Notes under the pieces: model-generated | Seen by the model: the letters and a program-made list of their open reading frames with translations, nothing else | Told to the model about the DNA's origin: nothing | Databases searched by the model: none | Position numbers and translations under genes: made by a program | DNA from: Solibacillus isronensis | GTDB taxonomy: Bacteria; Bacillota; Bacilli; Bacillales_A; Planococcaceae | Length of the DNA stretch: 64,000 nucleotides | Assembly: GCF_023715405.1 (NCBI RefSeq) | Contig: NZ_JAMBOC010000001.1 | Span: 930,001 to 994,000 of the forward strand | Direction of reading: 5' to 3' | Shown here: one piece after another, positions 19,631-27,460 of the stretch | Numbering within the stretch: the stretch's first letter is position 1 | How the letters are laid out: every line of letters starts with the position of its first letter

Positions 19631-19664
19631 AACGACCTAAAGTTCTTCTTTTAGGTCGTTTTTT
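19631..19664 (+). terminator. Riboswitch-controlled terminator
   Basis: AACGACCTAAA (19631-19641) pairs with TTTAGGTCGTT (19650-19660), followed by a T-run. It sits 45 bases before the importer's first gene, so it is an attenuator. Confidence 0.9.
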
Positions 19665-19708
19665 GTATATTTGGCGCCCGAAATTTAACAAATAAGGAGA
19701 GATTTTCT

Positions 19709-20545
19709 ATGAAAAAGAGACTATTAATTTTATTGACTGCCATGACAATGCTATTGCTAGCAGCTTGTGGTACAAGCGATGAAGGTACTACAAGCGGTTC
19801 AGATTCAGACAAAAAAGTTATTAAAATCGGTATGGAAGCAGCGTATGCGCCTTTTAACTGGTCACAAAAAGATGATGCCAATGGCGGAGTTCAAATTGCA
19901 GGTTCAAAGGAATACGCAGCAGGCTATGATGTGGAAATTGCAAAAAAAATTGCAGAAGGTCTGGACATGGAATTACAAATTGTTAAAACAGACTGGGATG
20001 GCTTGATTCCATCATTACAATCAGGTGCCATTGATCTAGTAATTGCTGGTATGTCACCAATGCCTGAACGTAAGGAAGTAATTGATTTCACGGAGAACTA
20101 TTATACAAGTGACTATGTCATTGTTGTAAAAGAAGACGGCCCATATGCAAATGCAACTTCATTATCTGACTTTGCAGATGCAAAAATTACAGGTCAGCAA
20201 GCGACAACACATTATGATGTAATCGATCAAATCGAAGGTGTTCAAAAACAAGTAGCGGCAACTGATTTTGGTGCAATGCGCGTGCAATTACAGTCAGGCG
20301 CAATCGATGGATACGTTTCAGAACGTCCAGAAGGTATCTCAGCTGAAATGGCTCTGAACAATATTAAATACATCGTACCTGAACCAAACTTCGAAGCAGA
20401 CGAAGCCTCAACAGCTGTAGCAGTAGGTTTGAAAAAGGGTTCAGATTTACGTGAACAAATTAACAAAGTTTTAGCTGAAATTTCGGATGAAGAGCGTCAA
20501 CAATTAATGGAAGACGCAATTGCAAATCAACCAGCAGCACAATAA
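19709..20545 (+). CDS. Amino-acid ABC transporter substrate-binding lipoprotein (probable lysine)
   Basis: This surface lipoprotein captures the substrate for the importer. The signal peptide ends in the lipobox LLAACG with the lipidated Cys near residue 20. The mature protein is an SBP_bac_3 fold with GMEAAYAPFNW, the Asp-rich domain-1 segment GLIPSLQSGAIDLVIAGMS and TEN..TSDYVIVV. Family members bind polar amino acids. Lysine is inferred from the riboswitch in its leader. A strong terminator separates it from the permease gene, which would keep binding-protein levels higher than permease levels. Confidence 0.93.
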   Translation: MKKRLLILLTAMTMLLLAACGTSDEGTTSGSDSDKKVIKIGMEAAYAPFNWSQKDDANGGVQIAGSKEYAAGYDVEIAKKIAEGLDMELQIVKTDWDGLIPSLQSGAIDLVIAGMSPMPERKEVIDFTENYYTSDYVIVVKEDGPYANATSLSDFADAKITGQQATTHYDVIDQIEGVQKQVAATDFGAMRVQLQSGAIDGYVSERPEGISAEMALNNIKYIVPEPNFEADEASTAVAVGLKKGSDLREQINKVLAEISDEERQQLMEDAIANQPAAQ

Positions 20546-20570
20546 TCGTGTAGCATTAACAGTTTTAATG

Positions 20571-20607
20571 AGGTTGTCTTGCCGGCAAACGGAAGACAAC
20601 CTTTTTC
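20571..20607 (+). terminator. Terminator between binding-protein and permease genes
   Basis: AGGTTGTCTT (20571-20580) pairs with AAGACAACCT (20593-20602), with a T-tract. Being inside an apparent operon, it probably acts as a partial terminator. Confidence 0.85.
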
Positions 20608-20669
20608 TATTAAAATTATGATTTCATACATAAATAGTAGAAACAAAGAAAGAAATGGAGGACAAGGCG

Positions 20670-21416
20670 ATGGCATTTTTAGAATCATCATGGAACTTGT
20701 TTACGAACAACTGGGATTTATTTGTACGTGGAGCTTGGACTGCACTTCTGTTGGCAATTATCGGGACAATTTGTGGAACACTGATCGGATTTTTCATTGG
20801 AATTATGCACACAATTCCACAACGCAAAAAAAATATTAAATCAGCTATTCTGAAAGTCTTTAACTTTATTTTAACGGCTTATGTGGAAATTTTCAGGGGC
20901 ACGCCAATGATGGTACAGGCGATGGTCGTATTTTATGGTCTTGTCTACTTAGGGATCGATATTGACCGCTTTCTAGCAGCTTCTATCGTTATTAGTTTAA
21001 ACACAGGAGCCTACATGGCCGAGTATGTGCGTGGTGGTATCGTATCAATTGATAAAGGCCAATTCGAGGCTGCACAAGCGATTGGAATGAATCACCTGCA
21101 AACGATGATTCATATTGTTCTGCCGCAAGTAGCACGCAATATTTTACCTGCAACGGGGAATCAGTTCGTTATGAATATTAAAGATTCATCTGTATTAAGT
21201 GTTATTTCGGTAGTGGAACTGTTCTTTACTGCTAATTCGATTGCGGGCAGTAACTATAAATATATTGAAGCGTTCTTTATCGCGACGGTATTATACTTTA
21301 TTATGACATTTACTGTAACTCGTTTCTTACTATTATTCGAGAAAAAGATGGACGGACCTTCCTCGTATAAAGTGGAGCTCATTACAGGCAACAAGCTAGA
21401 TAAGGATGGTGAATAA
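20670..21416 (+). CDS. Amino-acid ABC transporter permease (probable lysine)
   Basis: This is the integral membrane subunit, 248 residues with about five transmembrane helices. The HisM/ArtQ-type EAA loop is visible as [32 protein letters not shown] near residue 75 is the family signature. The start at ATG 20670 follows GGAGG at 20657-20661. An upstream ATG at 20655 lacks a binding site. The ATPase gene begins one base after its stop codon. Confidence 0.94.
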   Translation: MAFLESSWNLFTNNWDLFVRGAWTALLLAIIGTICGTLIGFFIGIMHTIPQRKKNIKSAILKVFNFILTAYVEIFRGTPMMVQAMVVFYGLVYLGIDIDRFLAASIVISLNTGAYMAEYVRGGIVSIDKGQFEAAQAIGMNHLQTMIHIVLPQVARNILPATGNQFVMNIKDSSVLSVISVVELFFTANSIAGSNYKYIEAFFIATVLYFIMTFTVTRFLLLFEKKMDGPSSYKVELITGNKLDKDGE

Positions 21417-21417
21417 A

Positions 21418-22152
21418 ATGACAGTTGTAATTGATATTAACCATTTAAATAAAAAATTCGGTGATCATGAAGTATTGAAAGATGTTAATTTCCAAGTAAA
21501 CAAAGGGGAAGTAGTAACATTGATCGGCTCTTCAGGTTCCGGAAAATCAACACTTTTACGCTGTATTAATTTACTGGAAACACCAACAGCAGGGGAAATA
21601 ATCTATAATGGTGAAAATATTTTAAATGACGGACATCAAATTGAAAAGTACCGTACGCATTTAGGTATGGTATTCCAGCAGTTCAATTTATTCAATAATT
21701 TGGATGTACTAAATAACTGTATTGTTGGCCAAATCAAAGTGCTAAAGCGTTCAAAAGATGAAGCAGAACGGAATGCAATAAAATATTTGGAACTTGTCGG
21801 GATGAGCGCCTATAAAAATGCGAAACCGAAACATTTATCCGGTGGACAGAAACAACGTGTCGCAATTGCACGTGCATTAGCGATGGATCCGGATGTAATG
21901 CTGTTCGATGAACCGACATCAGCACTTGACCCTGAAATGGTAGGGGAAGTGTTAAAAGTAATGCGCCATCTGGCAGATCAAGGAAATACGATGCTGATCG
22001 TTACACATGAAATGGAGTTTGCCAAGGAAGTATCGGACCGGATTGTATTCATGGATAAAGGGGTTATCGTTGAGGAAGGCCCTCCGGAACAATTGCTTGT
22101 AAACCCAAAACACGACCGAACAAAAGAGTTCTTGAAACGAACATTACGGTAA
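21418..22152 (+). CDS. Amino-acid ABC transporter ATPase (probable lysine)
   Basis: This is the cytosolic ATP-hydrolysing subunit of the importer, 244 residues. Walker A is GSSGSGKST, the Q-loop is MVFQQFNLF, the signature is [15 protein letters not shown], Walker B is [14 protein letters not shown] and the H-loop is VTHEM. The layout is that of the GlnQ/ArtP polar amino-acid subfamily. ATG 21418 is preferred to ATG 21406 because GGATGGTG at 21403-21410 fits the later start. It is the last gene of the unit. Confidence 0.95.
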   Translation: MTVVIDINHLNKKFGDHEVLKDVNFQVNKGEVVTLIGSSGSGKSTLLRCINLLETPTAGEIIYNGENILNDGHQIEKYRTHLGMVFQQFNLFNNLDVLNNCIVGQIKVLKRSKDEAERNAIKYLELVGMSAYKNAKPKHLSGGQKQRVAIARALAMDPDVMLFDEPTSALDPEMVGEVLKVMRHLADQGNTMLIVTHEMEFAKEVSDRIVFMDKGVIVEEGPPEQLLVNPKHDRTKEFLKRTLR

Positions 22153-22159
22153 TAGCAAA

Positions 22160-22183
22160 AAGCTCGCAGTTAACTGCGAGCTT
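22160..22183. terminator. Palindromic terminator
   Basis: A perfect 24-base palindrome, AAGCTCGCAGTT followed by AACTGCGAGCTT, with weak T-richness on the right. It overlaps the stop codon of a small minus-strand gene. Confidence 0.7.
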
Positions 22184-22277
22184 ATTTTCGTGAGTTCCAT
22201 TCGCTTATTAAAATAAATACAATTGCAAAAGCAATTACAATTGCGAAAAACCACATTGGAATACTACCAAATGCCAT
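22182..22277 (-). CDS. Small single-span membrane protein, 31 aa
   Basis: A short reading frame encodes MAFGSIPMWFFAIVIAFAIV and then FILISEWNSRK, a single hydrophobic helix with a charged C-terminal tail. On the minus strand the ATG at 22277 is preceded by GAGGTGG at about 7 bases, a good binding site. Its stop sits on the palindromic terminator shared with the importer operon. It is too short for routine gene callers. The function is unknown. It may be a membrane-stress or regulatory micropeptide. Confidence 0.6.
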   Translation of the reverse strand: MAFGSIPMWFFAIVIAFAIVFILISEWNSRK

Positions 22278-22490
22278 ACATTCCACCTCTGCTTGTGAGT
22301 TTAACATGGAATAGTTGTTCTATCAAATATCGGAAACAGCGATAAATTAAAACTATTTTTATGTGGTTGGTTTCCTTGTATTTATATTAGAAGCAAGAAA
22401 AGTTGATTTTTACTACAACGCGCTTTCCACTGGCAGGAAAATCATATAAAATAGGAGAGTATCGATATTAGTTAAAAGTGAGGGAATAAC

Positions 22491-22688
22491 ATGCTACATT
22501 TAAATTGGAAAGATGCACCGACAATTCGCACGGTAAAATGTGTACATACAGATGCATCGAAATATTTAGTATCAAACGTATTAACAGTAGGCAAAGAATA
22601 TGAAGTAAAAAACGAAACTGAAGAGTTCATCTTTGTAATCGACAACACAGGTGAAGTTGGCGGTTTCTACAAAGAATACTTCGCTTAA
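22491..22688 (+). CDS. DUF6501-like small protein
   Basis: This small soluble protein of 65 residues is rich in beta strands (TVKCVHTDASKYLVSN, VGKEYEVKNETEEFIFVID). It resembles a conserved Bacillales family of unknown function, which I believe is DUF6501. The ATG at 22491 follows GTGAGGG at a suitable distance. It is monocistronic and ends at a terminator shared with the convergent telA gene. Confidence 0.75.
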   Translation: MLHLNWKDAPTIRTVKCVHTDASKYLVSNVLTVGKEYEVKNETEEFIFVIDNTGEVGGFYKEYFA

Positions 22689-22692
22689 AAAT

Positions 22693-22737
22693 AAAAGGTG
22701 TGCGAAAAGTCTTATGGCTTTTCACACACCTTTTTTA
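22693..22737. terminator. Bidirectional terminator
   Basis: AAAAGGTGTGCGAAAAGTC pairs with GGCTTTTCACACACCTTTT between two convergent genes. Confidence 0.9.
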
Positions 22738-23847
22738 TTTCTGTTCCAGTATCGTATGCTCGATTTCATGGCGCCTTTCGTCTGTCTGTACGTGCACGCG
22801 TAATGTATCCTCAATATCATGCAGCAATTGCATCTGGGTTTGTTTAAATCGGTCAATATCACTATGGGATAATGCTGGTCGATTTGCAGCTTTTTTGGAC
22901 ACTTCCAACATCTTGCCGTTTTTACGCATCAATTGTTCCGATGCATCCATAAGACGTTCCTGAGATCGTATCGCACGACGCTGATTGTTCATGTTTAATA
23001 ACATGGCTATTTGAGACTGCCATAATGGGATGGTCGTCATAATCGAACTTTGAATTTTTTCGATTAACATTTGATTTGTTTGCTGAATCATTCGGATTTG
23101 CGGTGCATATTGAATTGCCACTTCACGCGAAAGTTCCAAATCATACATACGGCGGTCAATCCACTCGATTTGCATTTCAATATCTTTCAGTTCATGCTGT
23201 TTAAACGGATTTTGTCCATCTACAATTTCTTTTTGCAGTGCAGGTAGGACAACATCCCGCATATGCTGTTTTTTAATTTCCAGTGTTGCAATATAAACAT
23301 TGATTTCCTGAAAATAATCTTCATTGATCGCATAGAGTTTATTTAAAAACTGGTAATCGTTTAATAGTGCATTTTGATTATATTCCAGTTGGATGCTTAA
23401 GCGATCAATGCGTTTACTTAACTTATTGTAGTGGGTCATAATTTCTTGAATGGACTGTGTGGAACGGCTGAAAAGTTTAGCAAAAAAACCTTTATCCTGT
23501 TCAATCAATGCATCCGGGTCAATCATCTCCAAATGCTGCATTAAATCGGATAATACTTCACCGACTTTCCGAACATCTTTGCGTTGAATATACTGCAGCA
23601 TCTGGGTCGTGAATTTTTTCAGTGCTTCTTGTGCGGGTAAACCAAATGCCAAAACCGTTTCGTAATTTTTTGGCTCTAAATTTTGGGCTAATTGCAGTGC
23701 CCGCTGTTTCATATCATTTGATAATGATGCGAAAAGCGGTGAGGCTGCATTGTTTGCAACATTCACCGCAAATTGTTCTTTACTTACTTGCAAGTCAACG
23801 TTTTCACTCGCTGTAAAGGCATCAAAAGGATTGTTTGTCATATTCAT
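22735..23847 (-). CDS. telA: TelA-family toxic-anion resistance protein
   Basis: This 370-residue cytosolic, almost entirely helical protein belongs to the TelA/KlaA family associated with tellurite and other toxic anion or cell-envelope stress resistance. Typical segments are QEALKKFTTQML, VRKVGEVLSDLM, LDKLYAINEDYFQ-like helices, and QTNQMLIEKIQSSIMTTIPLWQ. It lies 3 bases downstream of the xpaC stop codon, so the two form one operon. GGTGAG precedes its ATG by 6 bases. The molecular mechanism is unknown. Confidence 0.92.
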   Translation of the reverse strand: MNMTNNPFDAFTASENVDLQVSKEQFAVNVANNAASPLFASLSNDMKQRALQLAQNLEPKNYETVLAFGLPAQEALKKFTTQMLQYIQRKDVRKVGEVLSDLMQHLEMIDPDALIEQDKGFFAKLFSRSTQSIQEIMTHYNKLSKRIDRLSIQLEYNQNALLNDYQFLNKLYAINEDYFQEINVYIATLEIKKQHMRDVVLPALQKEIVDGQNPFKQHELKDIEMQIEWIDRRMYDLELSREVAIQYAPQIRMIQQTNQMLIEKIQSSIMTTIPLWQSQIAMLLNMNNQRRAIRSQERLMDASEQLMRKNGKMLEVSKKAANRPALSHSDIDRFKQTQMQLLHDIEDTLRVHVQTDERRHEIEHTILEQK

Positions 23848-23850
23848 TTG

Positions 23851-24498
23851 TTACTCACCGCCGATTTTTAATCGATCTTTACGCTTTTCATTCGACAATT
23901 TTGCAAAGTCGAGTTCGATTTTCAAGTTTTCGATATCCGAAGATAAAGCACTTTTCAAATCAGATTCCATCGTAATTTGCAGCTCTTTTAAAGTTCTGCG
24001 CGTATCTTCCAACGCTAAATGTACTTCCGTACCAGGTACTTGCTCTTTTGTCAGCAACGTATATTTATCAGAAAGCTGTACGGCTGACGGCAAGTGTGCA
24101 TAGAAGAAATCTTCCACTGCATAAAACTTGTGCGGATTTGTCTGCACTATATTAATAATGCGCTTTGCCAGTTTTGACATTTCATTTATTTGCTTAAAAG
24201 AACGTACCGAACGCACTCTGACATATTGCTGGTTTAATGCCTGAATATGTGAACGGGCCTGTTTTAATTGTGCTTCGATTAAATTGTATTCCGATTTGGA
24301 AAGCCCGATTTTTTTACTTTGTGCCGTTTTTTGAATAGCGTAAGTTACTTTATTACTGATGAAATATGCTGCTGCTCCAAGAGGTAATGCCAGCATCGTT
24401 GTTATGCCGGTAAAATTAACAAACGTAAGAGTGACCGCTGTTGATAAAACTAATACATTAATTAGATGTCGTGTTAGAAAATTTATAGGACCAAGCAT
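23851..24498 (-). CDS. xpaC: XpaC-like membrane protein
   Basis: This 215-residue protein has two closely spaced N-terminal transmembrane segments (about residues 9-45) and a cytosolic helical domain. It matches the XpaC family, named for 5-bromo-4-chloroindolyl phosphate hydrolysis, which is almost always followed by telA. The start at 24498 is chosen because AAAGGAGG is 7 bases upstream. The ATG at 24504 would be only 1 base from it. XpaC and TelA are thought to act together in envelope stress. That role is inferred from gene linkage. Confidence 0.88.
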   Translation of the reverse strand: MLGPINFLTRHLINVLVLSTAVTLTFVNFTGITTMLALPLGAAAYFISNKVTYAIQKTAQSKKIGLSKSEYNLIEAQLKQARSHIQALNQQYVRVRSVRSFKQINEMSKLAKRIINIVQTNPHKFYAVEDFFYAHLPSAVQLSDKYTLLTKEQVPGTEVHLALEDTRRTLKELQITMESDLKSALSSDIENLKIELDFAKLSNEKRKDRLKIGGE

Positions 24499-24795
24499 TG
24501 TCATACCTCCTTTACTCGATACTATTGATACGTATGAAACGTAAAAAAGTTTCAATACTACTTCCTTTATTGCAGAAAAATCAGTGGAATTAGTTATTTA
24601 AAGTCACACAGTTCTAAAGAAGATGAAATGGCGGCTTTTTATTAATCGTAACAAGTTTTGGCGCTATTAAAAAGTAAAAAGATTTGGAAAGCTAAACAAT
24701 TATTATGATTTCCATTGTTCCCCTAATTATAATGAGCATTATTAGACATCGTGGACAAAAGTGTATAAGATATAGAGAAAGAAAGGATAATGTAT

Positions 24796-25086
24796 ATGTA
24801 TAAAATTATTTATATGAAGGCAGATTATGAGCCTTGGTGGCAATTTGACGGTTGGGAAGAGTATATCGTATCAACAGAGCAGTATGATACAGAGCATCAA
24901 TTCCAAATGGCATTGAATCATTTGCTTGCTCAGTTTCGAAACAAATATGAGTTTGAAGCACATAAAAATGAACGATTTTATGCATTTTGGTCAGAGGATG
25001 AATGTGAATTTTGTGAAGCCTGTGATGATGATGCCCAAATTTATCATGGCATTATTGTATTAACACCAGAAGCGATTACACAATAA
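24796..25086 (+). CDS. DUF1033 family protein
   Basis: This small acidic protein of 96 residues begins MYKIIYMKADYEPWWQFDGW, the hallmark of DUF1033. A cysteine-rich acidic segment, ECEFCEACDDDA, lies near residue 75 and could bind metal. ATG 24796 is chosen over ATG 24790 because AAAGGA at 24782-24787 fits it better and gives the family N-terminus. In Firmicutes this gene often neighbours the cold-shock gene, as here. The function is unknown. Confidence 0.85.
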   Translation: MYKIIYMKADYEPWWQFDGWEEYIVSTEQYDTEHQFQMALNHLLAQFRNKYEFEAHKNERFYAFWSEDECEFCEACDDDAQIYHGIIVLTPEAITQ

Positions 25087-25127
25087 CAACATTTAATTGA
25101 AAATTTGCTTAATTTGCCAAATGGTAA

Positions 25128-25156
25128 TTGACAGACATAATTATGATATATATACT
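25128..25156 (+). promoter_or_regulatory. Strong SigA promoter upstream of csp
   Basis: A perfect TTGACA (25128-25133) and TATACT (25151-25156) are 17 bases apart. The predicted transcript starts near 25163, about 140 bases before the csp start codon. Confidence 0.85.
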
Positions 25157-25195
25157 ATATTTAACAATTGAAAGATTGACCGAATACAATGGCTT

Positions 25196-25256
25196 CACAT
25201 ATTACAAAAAGTAATCGAGTTAGTGGATCGGTACTCTTGTAATATGTGTTTTTTTA
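25196..25256 (+). terminator. Terminator-like hairpin in the csp leader
   Basis: CACATATTACAA (25196-25207) and TTGTAATATGTG (25237-25248) form a perfect 12-bp stem, extended inside by AGTA..CGA and TCG..TACT, and followed by eight T. It lies between a strong promoter and the csp start, so it is either an attenuator or the end of a short RNA of about 95 nucleotides. Confidence 0.8.
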
Positions 25257-25300
25257 TTTGGTTTTTTAATTGTTAACTTTTATTTTGGAGGTATTTATTG

Positions 25301-25501
25301 ATGAAACAAGGTACAGTAAAATGGTTTAACTCAGAAAAAGGTTTTGGCTTCATCGAAGTAGAAGGGGAAAACGATGTATTCGTACACTTTTCTGCAATTC
25401 AAGGTGAAGGTTTCAAAACATTAGAAGAAGGACAACAAGTGGAATTCGAAGTTGTAGATGGCAACCGCGGACCACAAGCATCGAATGTAATCAAACTATA
25501 A
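25301..25501 (+). CDS. cspA: Cold-shock protein (CspA/CspB family)
   Basis: This 66-residue single-domain RNA chaperone has RNP1 [10 protein letters not shown] and RNP2 VFVHFSAIQ, the standard OB-fold nucleic-acid binding motifs. TTTTGGAGG at 25283-25291 sets the ATG at 25301. A TTG three bases earlier is in frame but less well placed. Its leader of about 140 bases contains a terminator-like hairpin. Long leaders are typical of cold-shock genes and often sense temperature. Confidence 0.97.
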   Translation: MKQGTVKWFNSEKGFGFIEVEGENDVFVHFSAIQGEGFKTLEEGQQVEFEVVDGNRGPQASNVIKL

Positions 25502-25515
25502 TAGTACAAATTTCG

Positions 25516-25545
25516 AAGCTGCGTATCAATTTACGCAGCTTTTTC
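25516..25545 (+). terminator. Intrinsic terminator of csp
   Basis: AAGCTGCGTA (25516-25525) pairs with TACGCAGCTT (25532-25541), followed by T-rich sequence. Confidence 0.9.
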
Positions 25546-25587
25546 TATTTATATATTACATATTTTTTACATATATTGTTATAATTT

Positions 25588-27414
25588 ATGGAATACATAG
25601 GGAAGGTTGAGATACCAATACGAAACGTACATAATGCAATTTCTAACAATAACAGGCCGTTAAAATGGGGAGTAATTATTATACTAATATTGGCCGGTTT
25701 GTTCGGATTATTATACTTGCAAAAACAAAGTAAGCAGTCAAACGAACAAGTGAATGCACTGGCAGATAGTGAAATCAAATTCAGACCGATAAGCGGAACG
25801 TATTTAAAAATACACCAATACGAGCTTTTTTACCGAGACAATCCCATGCGTTCAAAAGAAGCGGTAAAATCTTCTGCATTAAGTGAAGCGATATCTAAAT
25901 ATGCGCTTATCAATTATTTACAGCAGCAAAATATTACTCTAAGTGATGAAAAGCGCCAATTACAACTGAAAATATTAGATGAGCAGATTACGTATGATAT
26001 GCAAAACCCAATATTAAAAGTGTATTTTGAAAAGATGTTCCAAGAGCTTGAAATTAGCAAACAGGACTATATCGAGGAATATTTACTTGTAAACAAAGAA
26101 CATGATATTTTATACAGGAACATGCAAGATACTGGTAAAGGCTTGGTTTTGGATGAGTCGGGCACCTCAAGCTATCCAGCTGGTGACCAGGATGAACTGT
26201 ACGCAAATAAGATGGGAATATCATTCGATTACCTTGAATATTTAGCAGAAAGCGAATTCGTCCATATCGAGCCTTCGGTTACTGATTTGGATTTGCCTTT
26301 TACAGTTGATTCTTATCTTTTCGAGTTCGCTAAAAATCGAGATGGGGAAATTATTCTAACCTCAAGTGATTTTAATATGATGGGTTTAACAGATGAACAG
26401 AATTCCTTAATTCACGAAGTTAGAGAAAAATATAACCTTCAGGAATTGGCGCGGTATAATTTCAAATTGTATGAAAATGCCTTACAGCAAGAAGCGGCAT
26501 CGGGAAATGAAAATGCGCCGGTTGCGGACGAGTTACTGGAATTATTTAAAGTAGTGGAGCGGAGTATAGACATGGTTCTTGGCGAAGTGGTAAATTATCA
26601 GTTCAGCGAAATCCCTTCATACGACGTCAGTAAATTGCGGAAGCATCAAAACATTACTTTACAGCTGTTTGAGCATGAATATTATTACCGTGCAGAAAAC
26701 ATCCCTAATAAATCCTATGCTTACCGAATTGCCAATGAAGAAGTAGGGGCGATGTATGGTTTATTTAATTATTTGAAGCAGGATTTCGAAAATGAATTAG
26801 ATGAAGCAGCACGTATCAATGCGCGGGTACAGCTTGAAAAATCTCTGGCAGAGCAGTTGGAGAATCCTTATTTTAAAAAGTATATGGATAATTTATTGAA
26901 GACATTTGATATTCCATTATCTACTTATATAGATGATTACTTATTAGTGATGGAGGAATATAAACTCTTGTTGCAGCTAATGAAAGAGCAAAATTTAGGT
27001 CTTGATCATAATGGTCGGTACAATAAAGGCTGGATCGAAGCGCGCTACAGAATGGCTGCAGACTTCACGTGGGAAGATAAATTTGAGAAAATGTGGTCGA
27101 TGGATGATGAGGAAATTGTGGAGCCACTTGAGCCGCAGCCTAATTTATCATTTTCCTTACCGGAATATGCGCAATTAGGTATAAATAAAAAAGGCGAATA
27201 TGTTTTTACTTATAGTTTCACACTTCCGATCTATTTATCTGATGAACAGCAAATATTATTTGATCTGCTTGTCAAAACGTTTGATTTACCGGTACTTTCC
27301 CGTTATTCGATTACACAATATATAGACAAACTGGATCAATTAAAGGCGGATGAAACAAAGAAAAACCAATTGCATGACATACTCGATATTTATAAAAATA
27401 CGATTACCGAATAA
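25588..27414 (+). CDS. Membrane-anchored protein with tandem internal duplication
   Basis: I do not recognise this 608-residue protein. A transmembrane anchor lies at about residues 28-45, and the rest is predicted to be outside the cell. The extracellular part appears to be two copies of one module of about 270 residues. INYLQQQ..LQNPILKVYFEKM..DYIEEYLLV in copy 1 parallels FNYLKQD..LENPYFKKYMDNL..TYIDDYLLV in copy 2, and the following strand-rich parts also correspond. The helical parts recall SurA/PrsA-type chaperone domains, but this is weak. The ATG at 25588 has no Shine-Dalgarno and overlaps a TATAAT (25580-25585), so the true start is uncertain. Confidence 0.8.
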   Translation: MEYIGKVEIPIRNVHNAISNNNRPLKWGVIIILILAGLFGLLYLQKQSKQSNEQVNALADSEIKFRPISGTYLKIHQYELFYRDNPMRSKEAVKSSALSEAISKYALINYLQQQNITLSDEKRQLQLKILDEQITYDMQNPILKVYFEKMFQELEISKQDYIEEYLLVNKEHDILYRNMQDTGKGLVLDESGTSSYPAGDQDELYANKMGISFDYLEYLAESEFVHIEPSVTDLDLPFTVDSYLFEFAKNRDGEIILTSSDFNMMGLTDEQNSLIHEVREKYNLQELARYNFKLYENALQQEAASGNENAPVADELLELFKVVERSIDMVLGEVVNYQFSEIPSYDVSKLRKHQNITLQLFEHEYYYRAENIPNKSYAYRIANEEVGAMYGLFNYLKQDFENELDEAARINARVQLEKSLAEQLENPYFKKYMDNLLKTFDIPLSTYIDDYLLVMEEYKLLLQLMKEQNLGLDHNGRYNKGWIEARYRMAADFTWEDKFEKMWSMDDEEIVEPLEPQPNLSFSLPEYAQLGINKKGEYVFTYSFTLPIYLSDEQQILFDLLVKTFDLPVLSRYSITQYIDKLDQLKADETKKNQLHDILDIYKNTITE

Positions 27415-27416
27415 AT

Positions 27417-27454
27417 AAAAAGAAGGAGTGCAGAACAACTGCCTCCTTCTTTTT
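27417..27454. terminator. Bidirectional terminator
   Basis: AAAAAGAAGGAG pairs with CTCCTTCTTTTT between two convergent genes. Confidence 0.9.
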
Positions 27455-27460
27455 CGTTCA

